Shown in pieces: positions 18,574 to 27,085 of a DNA stretch of 42,232 nucleotides (position 1 is the stretch's first letter; each line of letters starts with the position of its first letter). A model generated the notes under the pieces. It did no database searches. It saw nothing but the letters and a program-made list of their open reading frames with translations, and was not told where the DNA came from. This DNA comes from Pseudomonas graminis (GTDB taxonomy: Bacteria > Pseudomonadota > Gammaproteobacteria > Pseudomonadales > Pseudomonadaceae): contig NZ_FOHW01000042.1 in NCBI RefSeq assembly GCF_900111735.1, forward strand, positions 1 to 42,232, in the 5' to 3' direction. The translations under genes and the position numbers were made by a program.

Positions 18574-21528
18574 TCAGTTCACGGCGGACGTCGCTTCGAC
18601 ATGTCGCGGTAAGGTCACCCGAATCCGGGTTCCGCGTTGGTGCTCGGGGTCAGCCGGGCTGTCGATGGTGATTTGTCCATAATGCTCTTCAACGATGGAA
18701 TAGACCAGCGCGAGCCCCAGTCCTGTTCCTTCGCCCGGATCCTTGGTGGTGAAGAAAGGTTCGAACAAGCGGTCCATGATGGCTTTCGGAATACCGCTGC
18801 CTTCGTCTTCGACGATCAGATCGACCGTGTGTTCGGAGGCCTCGCTTTTCACGCGCACCGCACTGCCCGCGGGCGATGCGTCCCGGGCGTTTGACAGCAG
18901 ATTGATCAACACCTGTGCGAGCCGCTGTGGATCGCCGTCCACCCAGTGGTTCGGGTTGCACAGGTTATAGAACTGCACTTCGAAATTGCGCCGGTTCAGC
19001 GCCAGCAGACCAATGGCGTCCTGCGCCACCTCTGCCAGGCACACGGGTTCGTCGGCGTGTTGATGCCCGCCGGCGTGGGCGAAGCTCATCAGTGACTGCA
19101 CGATGCGGGAAACGCGCTTGGTCTGCTCGATGATCTGGCTGCTGATTTCCGTCAGCTCGCTGTCTTCTTCGCGCTCTTCGCGCAGGTTCTGCGCCAGGCA
19201 GGCAATGCCGGTGATCGGGTTGCCAATTTCGTGGGCAACACCGGCGGCCAGTCGGCCAATGCTGGCAAGCCGTTCGGAGTGCACCAGTTTGTCTTCGAGC
19301 ATCTGGGTGTCGGTCAGGTCTTCAACCAGAATCACCAGCCCGCTGTTGCCCGGCGCGAGCGGCTCATCGATGGCGGCCTTGTGCAGGTTGAGCCAGCGAG
19401 TCTGCCCGTCCAGGCCCAGGCGCTGCTTGTGCAAGTGCTCGTCAGGGACATTGATGAAACCCAGCAGGAGCTGCTTCCAGGGATCGACGATGGTCTCGAG
19501 CCGTGATCCGACGACGCGCTGAGCGCCGATGCCGGTCAGCTCTTCCATGGCCTTGTTCCACATCAGGATCTCCTGATCCTTGGCGAGCGAGCACACACCC
19601 ATCGGCAGTTCTTGCAGGGTCTGGCGGTGATAACGGCGCAGGGCGTCGAGTTCGGCAGCCAGGCCGGTGAGGCGGGAGTGGTAATCCTCGAGGCGGCTTT
19701 CGATGAAGTGGATGTCTTCGGTGACGTAGTTCTCGCTGCCGGATTTGTAAGGCAGGAAGGTTTCGACCATGTCCTGCGCTACGCTTGGCCCCATCAGCCC
19801 GGAAAGGTTGGCTTCGATGCGGTCGCGCAAACGCCGCAGTGCATAAGGCCGGCGCTCGTCGAACGGCAGATAAAGATCCCGCAGCGCCTGTTCGACTTCC
19901 TTCTGCGCGGCTTTCGCGCCCAGTGGTTTGGCCAGTTGGGTGGCAAACTCCTGGGGGGAGGCTGCGTGCAGTTCGCGACGCTGTGGCCGGCGAACGTTGT
20001 CCACCGCGCAGGCCTCGGCTGCGCTCGCTTCTTCGGGGCTGGGATTGCTGAACAGTGAAATCAGGGTGAACACCAGCACGTTGGCCGCCAAGGAAGCGAT
20101 CGCCGCCATGTGCCAGCTGGTGTCATCCAGCACGTAAATCATGTTCAGCAGCGGGATATAGAACCCCTGAAAGTCGCCGATCAGCGGCAGCAGCATGCTG
20201 ATGGTCCAGACTGCGATGCCCGCAATCAGCCCGGCCATGAAACCGCGGCGGTTGGCGGCCGGCCAGTACAGCACCGACAGCACACCGGGCAGGAACTGCA
20301 ATGTCGCAACGAACGCGACGATGCCCAGATTCGCCAGGTTCTGCTTGGCGCCGAGCAACAGATAGAAACCAAAGCCGGCCATGATGATTGCGACAATCAG
20401 GCCGCGCCGGGTCCACTTCAGCCAGCGATAGATATTGCCTTCGGCAGGCGGCTGGTAAAGCGGCAGCACCAGGTGGTTCAACGCCATGCCGGACAGCGCC
20501 AGCGTGGTGACGATGATCAGCCCGCTCGCAGCGGAAAGCCCGCCGATGTAGCCGAGCAATGCCAAGGTCTTGCTGTGGGCAGCGATGCCGATGCCCAAGG
20601 TGAAATATTCAGGGCTGGTAGTGGCGCCCAGTTTCAATCCGGCCCACAGCACCAGTGGGACCGCCAGACTCATCAGTAACAGAAACAGTGGCAGACCCCA
20701 ACTTGCGCTGACCAGCGAGCGCGGATTGAGGTTTTCGGTGAAAGTCATGTGATACATGTGCGGCATCACGATCGCCGAAGCGAAGAACACCAGCAGCAGC
20801 GTCCGCCACGGGCCTTCCTGCAATGGCGTGTGCAACGCCGCCAGTGCGCTCTGGTTTTGCAGCAGCCACTGCTCAAGGCTCTGCGGCCCATCGAACACGC
20901 CGTACAGCGCGTAGAGACCGATGCCGCCGATGGCGACCAGCTTGATGACCGACTCGAAGGCGATGGCGAATACCAGACCTTCGTGCTTCTCCCGTGTGGC
21001 GATGTGGCGCGAGCCGAAGAAAATGGTGAACAGCGTGATCAGTGCGCAGAACGCAAAGGCCACGTAGTTGCGCACGGGTTCGCGGGTGAGGATGCCGATG
21101 GAGTCGGCCACGGCCTGGATCTGCAGTGCCAGCAACGGCAACACGCCAATCAGCATGAAGATGGTGGTCAGTGCGCCCGCCCAGGTGCTGCGAAAGCGGA
21201 ACGCAAACAGGTCGGCCAGTGACGACATCTGGTAGGTACGGGTGATCTTGAGAATGGGGTAGAGCAGGACGGGGGCGAGCAGAAAAGCGCCGGACACCCC
21301 CAGATAACTCGACAGAAAACCGTAGCCGTATTCGTAAGCCAGCCCCACCGTGCCGTAAAACGCCCACGCACTGGCGTAGACGCCAAGTGACAGCGTGTAG
21401 GTCAGGGGGTGACGGATGATCCAGCGCGGGATCAGGCCACGTTCGCTGATCCAGGCAACGCCGAACAGCACCGTCAGGTAGGCGGCGCTGACCAGAATCA
21501 TCTGGGTCAGGCTAAAGCTCATCGGCAT
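18574..21528 (-). CDS. cbrA: sensor histidine kinase CbrA
   Basis: A 984-aa inner-membrane sensor kinase. The N-terminal half (to about residue 490) is a sodium/solute-symporter-like domain with some 13 membrane segments. It is followed by a linker with a STAC-like region (AQKEVEQALRDLYLPFDERR), a PAS domain (about 610-730), and the kinase core: H box LAAGVAHEIGNPITG with His766, N box LINLLSNARDASPAG, and G boxes VEDEGSGIP and GEGTGLGLALVYSIVEEH. It phosphorylates CbrB. The start (ATG at 21528, or 21522) overlaps the cbrX gene, implying coupled translation. Histidine uptake through the SSS domain has been reported for CbrA in P. putida or P. fluorescens. Confidence 0.97.
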   Translation of the reverse strand: MPMSFSLTQMILVSAAYLTVLFGVAWISERGLIPRWIIRHPLTYTLSLGVYASAWAFYGTVGLAYEYGYGFLSSYLGVSGAFLLAPVLLYPILKITRTYQMSSLADLFAFRFRSTWAGALTTIFMLIGVLPLLALQIQAVADSIGILTREPVRNYVAFAFCALITLFTIFFGSRHIATREKHEGLVFAIAFESVIKLVAIGGIGLYALYGVFDGPQSLEQWLLQNQSALAALHTPLQEGPWRTLLLVFFASAIVMPHMYHMTFTENLNPRSLVSASWGLPLFLLLMSLAVPLVLWAGLKLGATTSPEYFTLGIGIAAHSKTLALLGYIGGLSAASGLIIVTTLALSGMALNHLVLPLYQPPAEGNIYRWLKWTRRGLIVAIIMAGFGFYLLLGAKQNLANLGIVAFVATLQFLPGVLSVLYWPAANRRGFMAGLIAGIAVWTISMLLPLIGDFQGFYIPLLNMIYVLDDTSWHMAAIASLAANVLVFTLISLFSNPSPEEASAAEACAVDNVRRPQRRELHAASPQEFATQLAKPLGAKAAQKEVEQALRDLYLPFDERRPYALRRLRDRIEANLSGLMGPSVAQDMVETFLPYKSGSENYVTEDIHFIESRLEDYHSRLTGLAAELDALRRYHRQTLQELPMGVCSLAKDQEILMWNKAMEELTGIGAQRVVGSRLETIVDPWKQLLLGFINVPDEHLHKQRLGLDGQTRWLNLHKAAIDEPLAPGNSGLVILVEDLTDTQMLEDKLVHSERLASIGRLAAGVAHEIGNPITGIACLAQNLREEREEDSELTEISSQIIEQTKRVSRIVQSLMSFAHAGGHQHADEPVCLAEVAQDAIGLLALNRRNFEVQFYNLCNPNHWVDGDPQRLAQVLINLLSNARDASPAGSAVRVKSEASEHTVDLIVEDEGSGIPKAIMDRLFEPFFTTKDPGEGTGLGLALVYSIVEEHYGQITIDSPADPEHQRGTRIRVTLPRHVEATSAVN

Positions 21529-21688
21529 CTCGTTGGCTCTGCAGAATGAAGGTCACGACGATCAGGATCAGCCACAGCATGTACGGCCTGTACCAGGCAC
21601 CCGTGGCGTCTATCCACCAGTCCATGATGGCCGGGGAAAACAGATAGATGCCCACCACCAGCAGCAGGACCAATCGATAAATGTACAT
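21512..21688 (-). CDS. cbrX: small membrane protein CbrX upstream of cbrA
   Basis: A 58-aa protein from the ATG at 21688, which has GGAGG 4 nt upstream; longer starts at 21730 lack this. It has two hydrophobic segments, near residues 4-20 (YRLVLLLVVGIYLFS) and 34-48 (YMLWLILIVVTFILQ), and an aromatic-rich turn between them. Its end overlaps the start of cbrA by 17 nt (11 nt if the second Met is used). A small gene at this place, coupled to cbrA, has been described in P. putida as cbrX; the symbol is by position and character. Confidence 0.8.
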   Translation of the reverse strand: MYIYRLVLLLVVGIYLFSPAIMDWWIDATGAWYRPYMLWLILIVVTFILQSQRDADEL

Positions 21689-21808
21689 TTGGCCTCCCAG
21701 TTGACTGATCAGAAGATGGCGGAGCGGCATGGTAACGGATGGCGATGGGGCTGCAAGCGACGTTTGCGCCAGCTTTGTCCTGCCTCCCTATGAATCGGCC
21801 GCGCCGGC

Positions 21809-22696
21809 TCAGTCTATTCGAGCTTCCTCGATAGCGGCCAGGCGGGGTATCGAATCGGCATCCCAGTGCGCAATGGCCCAGTCCAGCACCTCCCGGGGCG
21901 TAGCGTCGTCCAGTTCACCCGGCGTCGTTTGCCCCAGGGCACGTAAACCCCGGAGCAGCAACGGCGTGGCCTGATCGGGCGGCAGTGGCGGCGAGCGGTA
22001 GGATTTACCCAGTTTATGGCCGTCGGGTTGGGTGATCAGCGGCACATGAAGGTAGCGCGGTTGCGGCAGGCCCAGCAGTTCTTGCAGGTACAGCTGGCGC
22101 GGCGTGGAGTCGAGCAGATCAGCTCCGCGGACGATGTCAGTCACGCCTTGCCAGCCGTCGTCGAGTACAACCGCCAGTTGGTAGGCGTAAAAGCCGTCCC
22201 GCCGACGAATGATGAAATCGCCCGCGTCGCGCCCCAGATGTTGACGAAACTCGCCCTGCACGCGGTCTTCGAAGCGGTATTCCAGCTCAGGTACCCGAAT
22301 CCGGATGGCCGCGTCCTCGGGTGAGTGCCCCGCATTCCGGCAAAAACCCGGGTAAATGCCGTTGTAGCCTTCCAGTTGCTTGCGCGAACAGGTGCACGCG
22401 TAAGCGAGCCCGTGGCTGAACCACCGATGGATGATCGCCTGGTAAGCCTCATGCCGGTCGCTTTGCCTCACCAGTTCGCCGTCCCACTCGAATCCGTAGG
22501 CTTCCAGCGTCTGGAGTATTCCCCCTTGGGCACCCGGAACCTCCCGGGGAGGGTCGAGATCCTCCATGCGCATCAACCATTTTCCGCCGACCGAGCGCGC
22601 GTCGAGGTACGAAGCCAGGGCTGCGACCAGAGAGCCGAAGTGCAGATAACCGCTGGGGGTTGGCGCAAAGCGCCCTATATAAGAAGGGTTTTTCAT
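21809..22696 (-). CDS. gluQ: glutamyl-Q tRNA(Asp) synthetase
   Basis: A 295-aa GluRS-like enzyme that lacks the anticodon-binding half. It activates glutamate and attaches it to the queuosine of tRNA-Asp. It has the HIGH-type motif (APTPSGYLHFGSL), a zinc site of the CxC...Y...C type (CTCSRKQLEGYNGIYPGFC) and a KMSKS-like KLGKSYRSP. The ATG at 22696 gives the usual MKNPSYIGRFAPTPSG start; the 129-nt upstream extension runs through the dksA terminator and is rejected. It follows dksA across that terminator, as in other gammaproteobacteria. Confidence 0.94.
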   Translation of the reverse strand: MKNPSYIGRFAPTPSGYLHFGSLVAALASYLDARSVGGKWLMRMEDLDPPREVPGAQGGILQTLEAYGFEWDGELVRQSDRHEAYQAIIHRWFSHGLAYACTCSRKQLEGYNGIYPGFCRNAGHSPEDAAIRIRVPELEYRFEDRVQGEFRQHLGRDAGDFIIRRRDGFYAYQLAVVLDDGWQGVTDIVRGADLLDSTPRQLYLQELLGLPQPRYLHVPLITQPDGHKLGKSYRSPPLPPDQATPLLLRGLRALGQTTPGELDDATPREVLDWAIAHWDADSIPRLAAIEEARID

Positions 22697-22831
22697 GGGC
22701 GCTGATGGTACTGGAAATAAAACGTACGAAATACCGGACGACGCGTTGTCCCGTGTGGGAAAGCGCAACGCACCGGTAGGTGACTTTCCGGCCCACGCCA
22801 GCGCGTGTTCAGTCGATCTCGGCAAGAAACA

Positions 22832-22857
22832 AAAAAGGACGCCGAGGCGTCCTTTTT
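22832..22857. terminator. terminator between dksA and gluQ
   Basis: AAAAAGGACGCC and GCGTCCTTTTT form a near-perfect hairpin with A/T tails on both sides; on the minus strand the stem is followed by a T-run. It would limit readthrough from dksA into gluQ. The T-tails make it active in either direction. Confidence 0.85.
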
Positions 22858-22872
22858 ACTGGATCAACAGGA

Positions 22873-23316
22873 TCACTTACCGACCTGTTTTTCCTTGATT
22901 TCAGCGAGGCTTTTGCAGTCAACGCACATGTCGGCCGTTGGGCGGGCCTCAAGGCGTTTGATACCGATCTCGACGCCGCACGATTCGCACCAGCCGTATT
23001 CCTTGTCCTGAATCAGCTGCAGCGTCTTGTCGATCTTCTTGATCAACTTGCGCTCACGATCACGGGCGCGCAGTTCCAGCGCGAACTCCTCTTCCTGGCT
23101 TGCACGGTCGGCAGGGTCAGGGAAGTTAGCCGCCTCGTCCTTCATGTGAACAACCGTGCGGTCAACTTCTACCATCAGTTCCTGTTTCCACTTGGACAGG
23201 ATCTTGGTGAAGTGCTTGCGCATGGGGTCGCCCATGTATTCCTCACCCTTCGTCGCGACGTAGGGTTCGAAACCACTGATTGCCGGGGTGCTCTTTTGCT
23301 TTTCTTCGGTGGGCAT
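22873..23316 (-). CDS. dksA: RNA polymerase-binding transcription factor DksA
   Basis: A 147-aa protein that binds the RNA polymerase secondary channel and works with ppGpp in the stringent response. The coiled coil (about residues 30-105, with the acidic DPADRASQEEEFALELRARD tip region) is followed by a four-cysteine zinc finger (CESCG...MCVDC). The ATG at 23316 is chosen over a GTG six codons upstream because it gives the MPTEEKQ start and normal length. AGAGG lies 10 nt upstream. It is transcribed towards gluQ and the cbr genes. Confidence 0.96.
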   Translation of the reverse strand: MPTEEKQKSTPAISGFEPYVATKGEEYMGDPMRKHFTKILSKWKQELMVEVDRTVVHMKDEAANFPDPADRASQEEEFALELRARDRERKLIKKIDKTLQLIQDKEYGWCESCGVEIGIKRLEARPTADMCVDCKSLAEIKEKQVGK

Positions 23317-23666
23317 GAACGGACCGCCTCTCACTCTTCTAAGCCATTACACAGGTTAAGATCCATCGCCGACACCTGCCGGCCCTGCGGCTGCAAGCGG
23401 GCGAACTTACCAGATCGAATCGGAGCGCGCTACTCCCGGTTGTCGAGGATGGCCCGCAGCACGCACATGGACTATGACCACAGCCTGAGCGCCCGGTTTT
23501 ATCTATTTTGCGGTGCGCCGAGTTTAGCGCCTGCGGCGCAAGTCCCCGGTTTTCCGGACTGTCGGCTGCAAGTCACTGCTGTCCAGGCGGATGAACGCTG
23601 TAGCCCGCTCGGGCGAATGAGTAGAATCGGCGACTTGTCTCGCCACCCCTCACCAAAGGAAGGCCC
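23317..23666. other. gap between divergent dksA and aminotransferase genes
   Basis: A 350-bp region that must contain two divergent promoters. I see no open frame with a ribosome site, no convincing promoter hexamers and no repeat in it, other than the AAGGAAGG site just before 23667. Confidence 0.5.
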
Positions 23667-24839
23667 ATGCCCCAGCCCTACAGTGCGCGCAGCCGCGCCA
23701 TAGAACCCTTTCATGTCATGGCGCTGCTGGCGCGGGCGAATGAACTGCAGGCGGCGGGGCATGACGTCATCCACTTGGAAATCGGCGAGCCGGATTTCAC
23801 CACGGCCGAGCCGATCATCAAGGCCGGTCAGGCGGCGCTGGCCGCTGGCAAGACTCGTTACACGGCGGCCCGTGGTCTGCCGGAACTGCGCGAGGCGATC
23901 TCGGGCTTTTACGCTCAGCGTTACGGCGTGAACGTCGATCCGGGCAGAATTCTGATCACGCCGGGCGGTTCGGGCGCGTTGCTGCTGGCGGCGAGTCTGC
24001 TGGTCGACCCCGGCAAACACTGGCTGCTGGCCGATCCGGGATACCCGTGCAACCGGCATTTTCTGCGTCTGGTGGAGGGCGCCGCGCAGTTGGTGCCCGT
24101 GGGGCCGGACGTGCGTTATCAGATGACGGCCGATCTGGTCGCCCAATACTGGAACGAGGACAGCGTCGGTGCGCTGGTGGCTTCTCCGGCCAATCCCACC
24201 GGGACCTTGCTGCACCGCGATGAGCTGGCCGCGCTTTCGGCGTCCTTGAAGGCTCGGGATGGCCACCTCGTGGTTGACGAGATCTATCACGGTCTGACCT
24301 ACGGCGTTGACGCGAGCAGCGTGCTGGAAGTCGACAACGACGCCTTCGTGCTGAATAGTTTTTCCAAGTATTTCGGCATGACCGGTTGGCGACTCGGTTG
24401 GCTGGTTGCCCCTGAGGCGGCGGTCGGTGATCTGGAAAAGCTGGCGCAGAATCTCTACATCAGCGCGCCGAGCATGGCGCAAAGCGCGGCACTTGCCTGT
24501 TTCGAGCCGCAGACCCTGGAGATCCTCGAACAACGTCGTGCCGAGTTTGCACGCCGTCGCGACTTCCTGCTTCCGGCGCTGCGCGAACTGGGTTTCAACA
24601 TCGCCGTCGAGCCAGAGGGCGCCTTCTATCTATACGCAGACATCAGCGCGTTCGGCGGCGACGCGTTCGCGTTCTGCCATCACTTCCTGGAAACCGAGCA
24701 TGTCGCGTTCACACCCGGGCTGGATTTCGGTCGGTATCGCGCCGGCCATCATGTGCGCTTCGCTTACACCCAAAGCCTGCCTCGGCTTCAGGAGGCGGTC
24801 GAGCGAATAGGCCGCGGTCTGCGGAGCTGGCAAGGCTGA
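23667..24839 (+). CDS. class I/II pyridoxal-phosphate aminotransferase
   Basis: A 390-aa fold-type I PLP enzyme, cytoplasmic. The PLP lysine is Lys234 in NSFSKYFGMTGWRLGW; other family residues are in LEIGEPDFTT, TPGGSGALLLA, ASPANPTGTLL, VVDEIYHGLTY and the substrate Arg region HHVRFAYTQ. It is AspC-like in overall pattern but the amino-acid substrate cannot be told. AAGGAAGG lies 6 nt before the ATG. Its TGA overlaps the sfsA ATG (TGATG), so the two are co-translated. Confidence 0.9.
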   Translation: MPQPYSARSRAIEPFHVMALLARANELQAAGHDVIHLEIGEPDFTTAEPIIKAGQAALAAGKTRYTAARGLPELREAISGFYAQRYGVNVDPGRILITPGGSGALLLAASLLVDPGKHWLLADPGYPCNRHFLRLVEGAAQLVPVGPDVRYQMTADLVAQYWNEDSVGALVASPANPTGTLLHRDELAALSASLKARDGHLVVDEIYHGLTYGVDASSVLEVDNDAFVLNSFSKYFGMTGWRLGWLVAPEAAVGDLEKLAQNLYISAPSMAQSAALACFEPQTLEILEQRRAEFARRRDFLLPALRELGFNIAVEPEGAFYLYADISAFGGDAFAFCHHFLETEHVAFTPGLDFGRYRAGHHVRFAYTQSLPRLQEAVERIGRGLRSWQG

Positions 24840-25582
24840 TGCGTTTCTCTCCTCCCCTTGAACAAGGCCGGCTGATTCAACGCTACAAGCGCTTTCTCGC
24901 CGACATCGAGACCGCCAGCGGCGAGCTGCTGACGATTCACTGCCCCAATACGGGCTCCATGTTCAATTGCATGATGCCGGGTGGCCGCGTCTGGTTCAGC
25001 AGATCCAATGACCCCAAGCGCAAGCTGCCGGGCACTTGGGAAATTACTGAAACACCACAAGGCCGGCTCGCCTGCGTCAACACTGCGCGCGCCAACAGGC
25101 TGGTGGAAGAGGCGCTTCTGGGTGGCGTGATCACGGAGTTGGCAGGGTTTACGGCGCTCAAGCGCGAAGTCGCCTACGGTCAGGAAAACAGCCGCGTCGA
25201 CTTCCGGCTGGATTACCCCGATGGGCCGCTGTATCTGGAAGTCAAAAGCGTGACCCTGGGCTTTGATGACAGCCGGGTCGCTGCGTTTCCCGACGCGGTC
25301 ACTCAGCGCGGCGCGAAACACCTGCGCGAACTGGCTGCCCTGGCCCGGGAAGGCGTGCGCGCGGTGTTGCTGTATTGCGTGAACCTCACAGGCATCGATG
25401 CCGTGCGGCCCGCCGCCGAAATCGACGCGGCGTATGCCGCTGCCCTGCTAGAGGCGGCTGCGGCAGGGGTTGAAGTGCTCGCGTATGGGGTGCAGCTCAC
25501 CCCTGACGAAGTGCGCATTGATCGGCGTCTTGAAATTCACCTCACGGAAACGCGCCCGCTCAGTCCGGTGCAACCGGGTTGA
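24839..25582 (+). CDS. sfsA: sugar fermentation stimulation protein A
   Basis: A 247-aa protein of the SfsA family, with the N-terminal OB-like DNA-binding part (LTIHCPNTGSM) and a C-terminal nuclease-like domain (DFRLDYPDGPLYLEVKSVTL, where D...E-x-K resembles a PD-(D/E)XK active site). The exact biochemical role is not established. It is coupled to the aminotransferase upstream. Its last 23 bp overlap the end of the Rieske gene on the other strand. Confidence 0.93.
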   Translation: MRFSPPLEQGRLIQRYKRFLADIETASGELLTIHCPNTGSMFNCMMPGGRVWFSRSNDPKRKLPGTWEITETPQGRLACVNTARANRLVEEALLGGVITELAGFTALKREVAYGQENSRVDFRLDYPDGPLYLEVKSVTLGFDDSRVAAFPDAVTQRGAKHLRELAALAREGVRAVLLYCVNLTGIDAVRPAAEIDAAYAAALLEAAAAGVEVLAYGVQLTPDEVRIDRRLEIHLTETRPLSPVQPG

Positions 25583-25892
25583 TCCAGATGCCCTGAGCGT
25601 CCTCGCCGCAGTCGATAGCCCGCAGGGACTTGCCCTCGCAGGGGCCAGCCACGCACTCGCCGCTCTCGATGAGGAACAGAGCACCGTGAGTGGCACACTG
25701 GATCAGACTGGCGCTGGCATCGAGAAACTCATCGGCCTGCCATTCCAGCGCCACCCCTCGATGCGGGCACCGATTGGCGTACACATACACCTGACCCGCT
25801 CGCCGGACGGCCAGAATCCTGATTTCATCAACCTCGAAGCCAAGGCTTTTGCCTTCCATCAGCGCAGCGCTGTCGCACAGGTATTTCAGCAT
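25560..25892 (-). CDS. Rieske-type [2Fe-2S] protein
   Basis: A 110-aa protein with a complete Rieske cluster motif: Cys42-x-His44 in CPHRG and Cys66-x2-His69 in CATHGALF. It is the size of a stand-alone Rieske ferredoxin such as the small subunit of NirD- or dioxygenase-type systems. It has no signal peptide or membrane anchor, so it is probably a soluble electron carrier. AAGGAGACC stands right before the ATG. Convergent with sfsA, overlapping by 23 bp. The partner reductase or oxygenase is not in this window. A Fur-like sequence lies about 22 bp upstream. Confidence 0.88.
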   Translation of the reverse strand: MLKYLCDSAALMEGKSLGFEVDEIRILAVRRAGQVYVYANRCPHRGVALEWQADEFLDASASLIQCATHGALFLIESGECVAGPCEGKSLRAIDCGEDAQGIWINPVAPD

Positions 25893-25913
25893 GGTCTCCT
25901 TGGCGTTTGACGC

Positions 25914-25932
25914 TCAATTGCAAATAATTATC
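25914..25932. promoter_or_regulatory. possible weak Fur box
   Basis: TCAATTGCAAATAATTATC matches the 19-bp Fur consensus (GATAATGATAATCATTATC) at 12 positions, all of the last six. It lies in the 167-bp gap between the divergent Rieske gene and the heme-type transporter, so it could serve either. The count was made by eye. Confidence 0.4.
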
Positions 25933-26059
25933 GAATTCCTGAGCGAGGCAGGCTGCGCATTCTGCCAGCAGTCAAACCCGCCAGTCGATGAACGAAATCC
26001 AGCCAGTCGCGCCCTGAGGTGATCGGCTGGGCCTTCCTTTATAGGGGACGCACCTATTT

Positions 26060-27085
26060 ATGCGCTTCACCTCTCAACTGATCGCGCTGGGCATGGCCTG
26101 TTTGCTGGCGATATGGCTGTCCCTCGCGCTCGGTCCTGTCAGTCTGCCGATGATGGATACCTTGCGCGCGGTGCTCCATCTGGTGGGCGTGCCCGTGGCG
26201 GAGGACAACCTGCAGCAGGCGGAACTGATCGTGGGCCAGATTCGCCTGCCCCGTACGTTGCTCGGGCTGGCGGTGGGCGCAGTGCTGGCCTTGTCCGGCG
26301 TGGCGATGCAGGGTTTGTTTCGCAACCCCCTTGCCGATCCCGGCCTGGTCGGGGTTTCCAGTGGCGCGGCATTGGGCGCGGCGGTGGCCATCGTCGCCGG
26401 AGCATCCTTCGGCGGTTTGCCGGAGCCGTTCCAGCCGTATCTGCTGTCAATCTGTGCGTTTGCCGGTGGGCTTGGGGTGACCGCGATCGTGTATCGGCTG
26501 GGACGCCGCGATGGCAGAACCAGCGTCAGCACCATGCTGCTGGCGGGTGTGGCGATGACCGCGCTGGCCGGCTCGGTCATAGGGCTGTTCACGTATCTCG
26601 CCGATGACGCCAGCCTGAGGACGCTGACGTTCTGGAATCTGGGCACACTCAACGGTGCCAGCTACGACCGTCTCTGGCCTCTTTTGCTGGTTTGCGTGGC
26701 GGTGATCCTCTGGCTGCCGCGCCGAGCCAAGGCACTCAACGCGCTGCTGCTTGGGGAATCGGAAGCGCACCACCTGGGCATCGACGTCCAACGCCTCAAG
26801 CGTGAGCTGATTCTGTGCATCGCCCTCGGTGTGGGGGCCGCTGTTGCAGCGGCGGGGCTGATCGGTTTTATCGGCCTGATCGTGCCGCACCTGGTGCGAC
26901 TGCTGACCGGGCCAGACCACCGCGTCGTGCTTCCGGCCTCAGCGCTGGCAGGCGCAACACTGCTGCTTTTCGCAGACATCTTCGCCCGACTGGTGATGGC
27001 GCCGGCGGAGCTGCCGATCGGAATTGTCACCGTGTTCATTGGCGCACCGTTTTTTCTTTTCCTGTTGGTTCGAGGGCGTAGCTGA
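26060..27085 (+). CDS. hmuU: FecCD-family iron/heme ABC transporter permease
   Basis: A 341-aa inner-membrane protein of the FecCD/BtuC fold with about ten membrane segments. It has the family motifs RLPRTLLGLAVGAVLALSG, NPLADPGLVGVSSGAALGA and GFIGLIVPHLVRLLTGPDH. These match heme permeases (HmuU/PhuU). It pairs with the ATPase downstream (TGATG overlap). There is no periplasmic binding protein, receptor or HmuS-type protein next to it. The gene symbol is by similarity; a cobalamin or siderophore permease is less likely given the partner. Confidence 0.85.
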   Translation: MRFTSQLIALGMACLLAIWLSLALGPVSLPMMDTLRAVLHLVGVPVAEDNLQQAELIVGQIRLPRTLLGLAVGAVLALSGVAMQGLFRNPLADPGLVGVSSGAALGAAVAIVAGASFGGLPEPFQPYLLSICAFAGGLGVTAIVYRLGRRDGRTSVSTMLLAGVAMTALAGSVIGLFTYLADDASLRTLTFWNLGTLNGASYDRLWPLLLVCVAVILWLPRRAKALNALLLGESEAHHLGIDVQRLKRELILCIALGVGAAVAAAGLIGFIGLIVPHLVRLLTGPDHRVVLPASALAGATLLLFADIFARLVMAPAELPIGIVTVFIGAPFFLFLLVRGRS

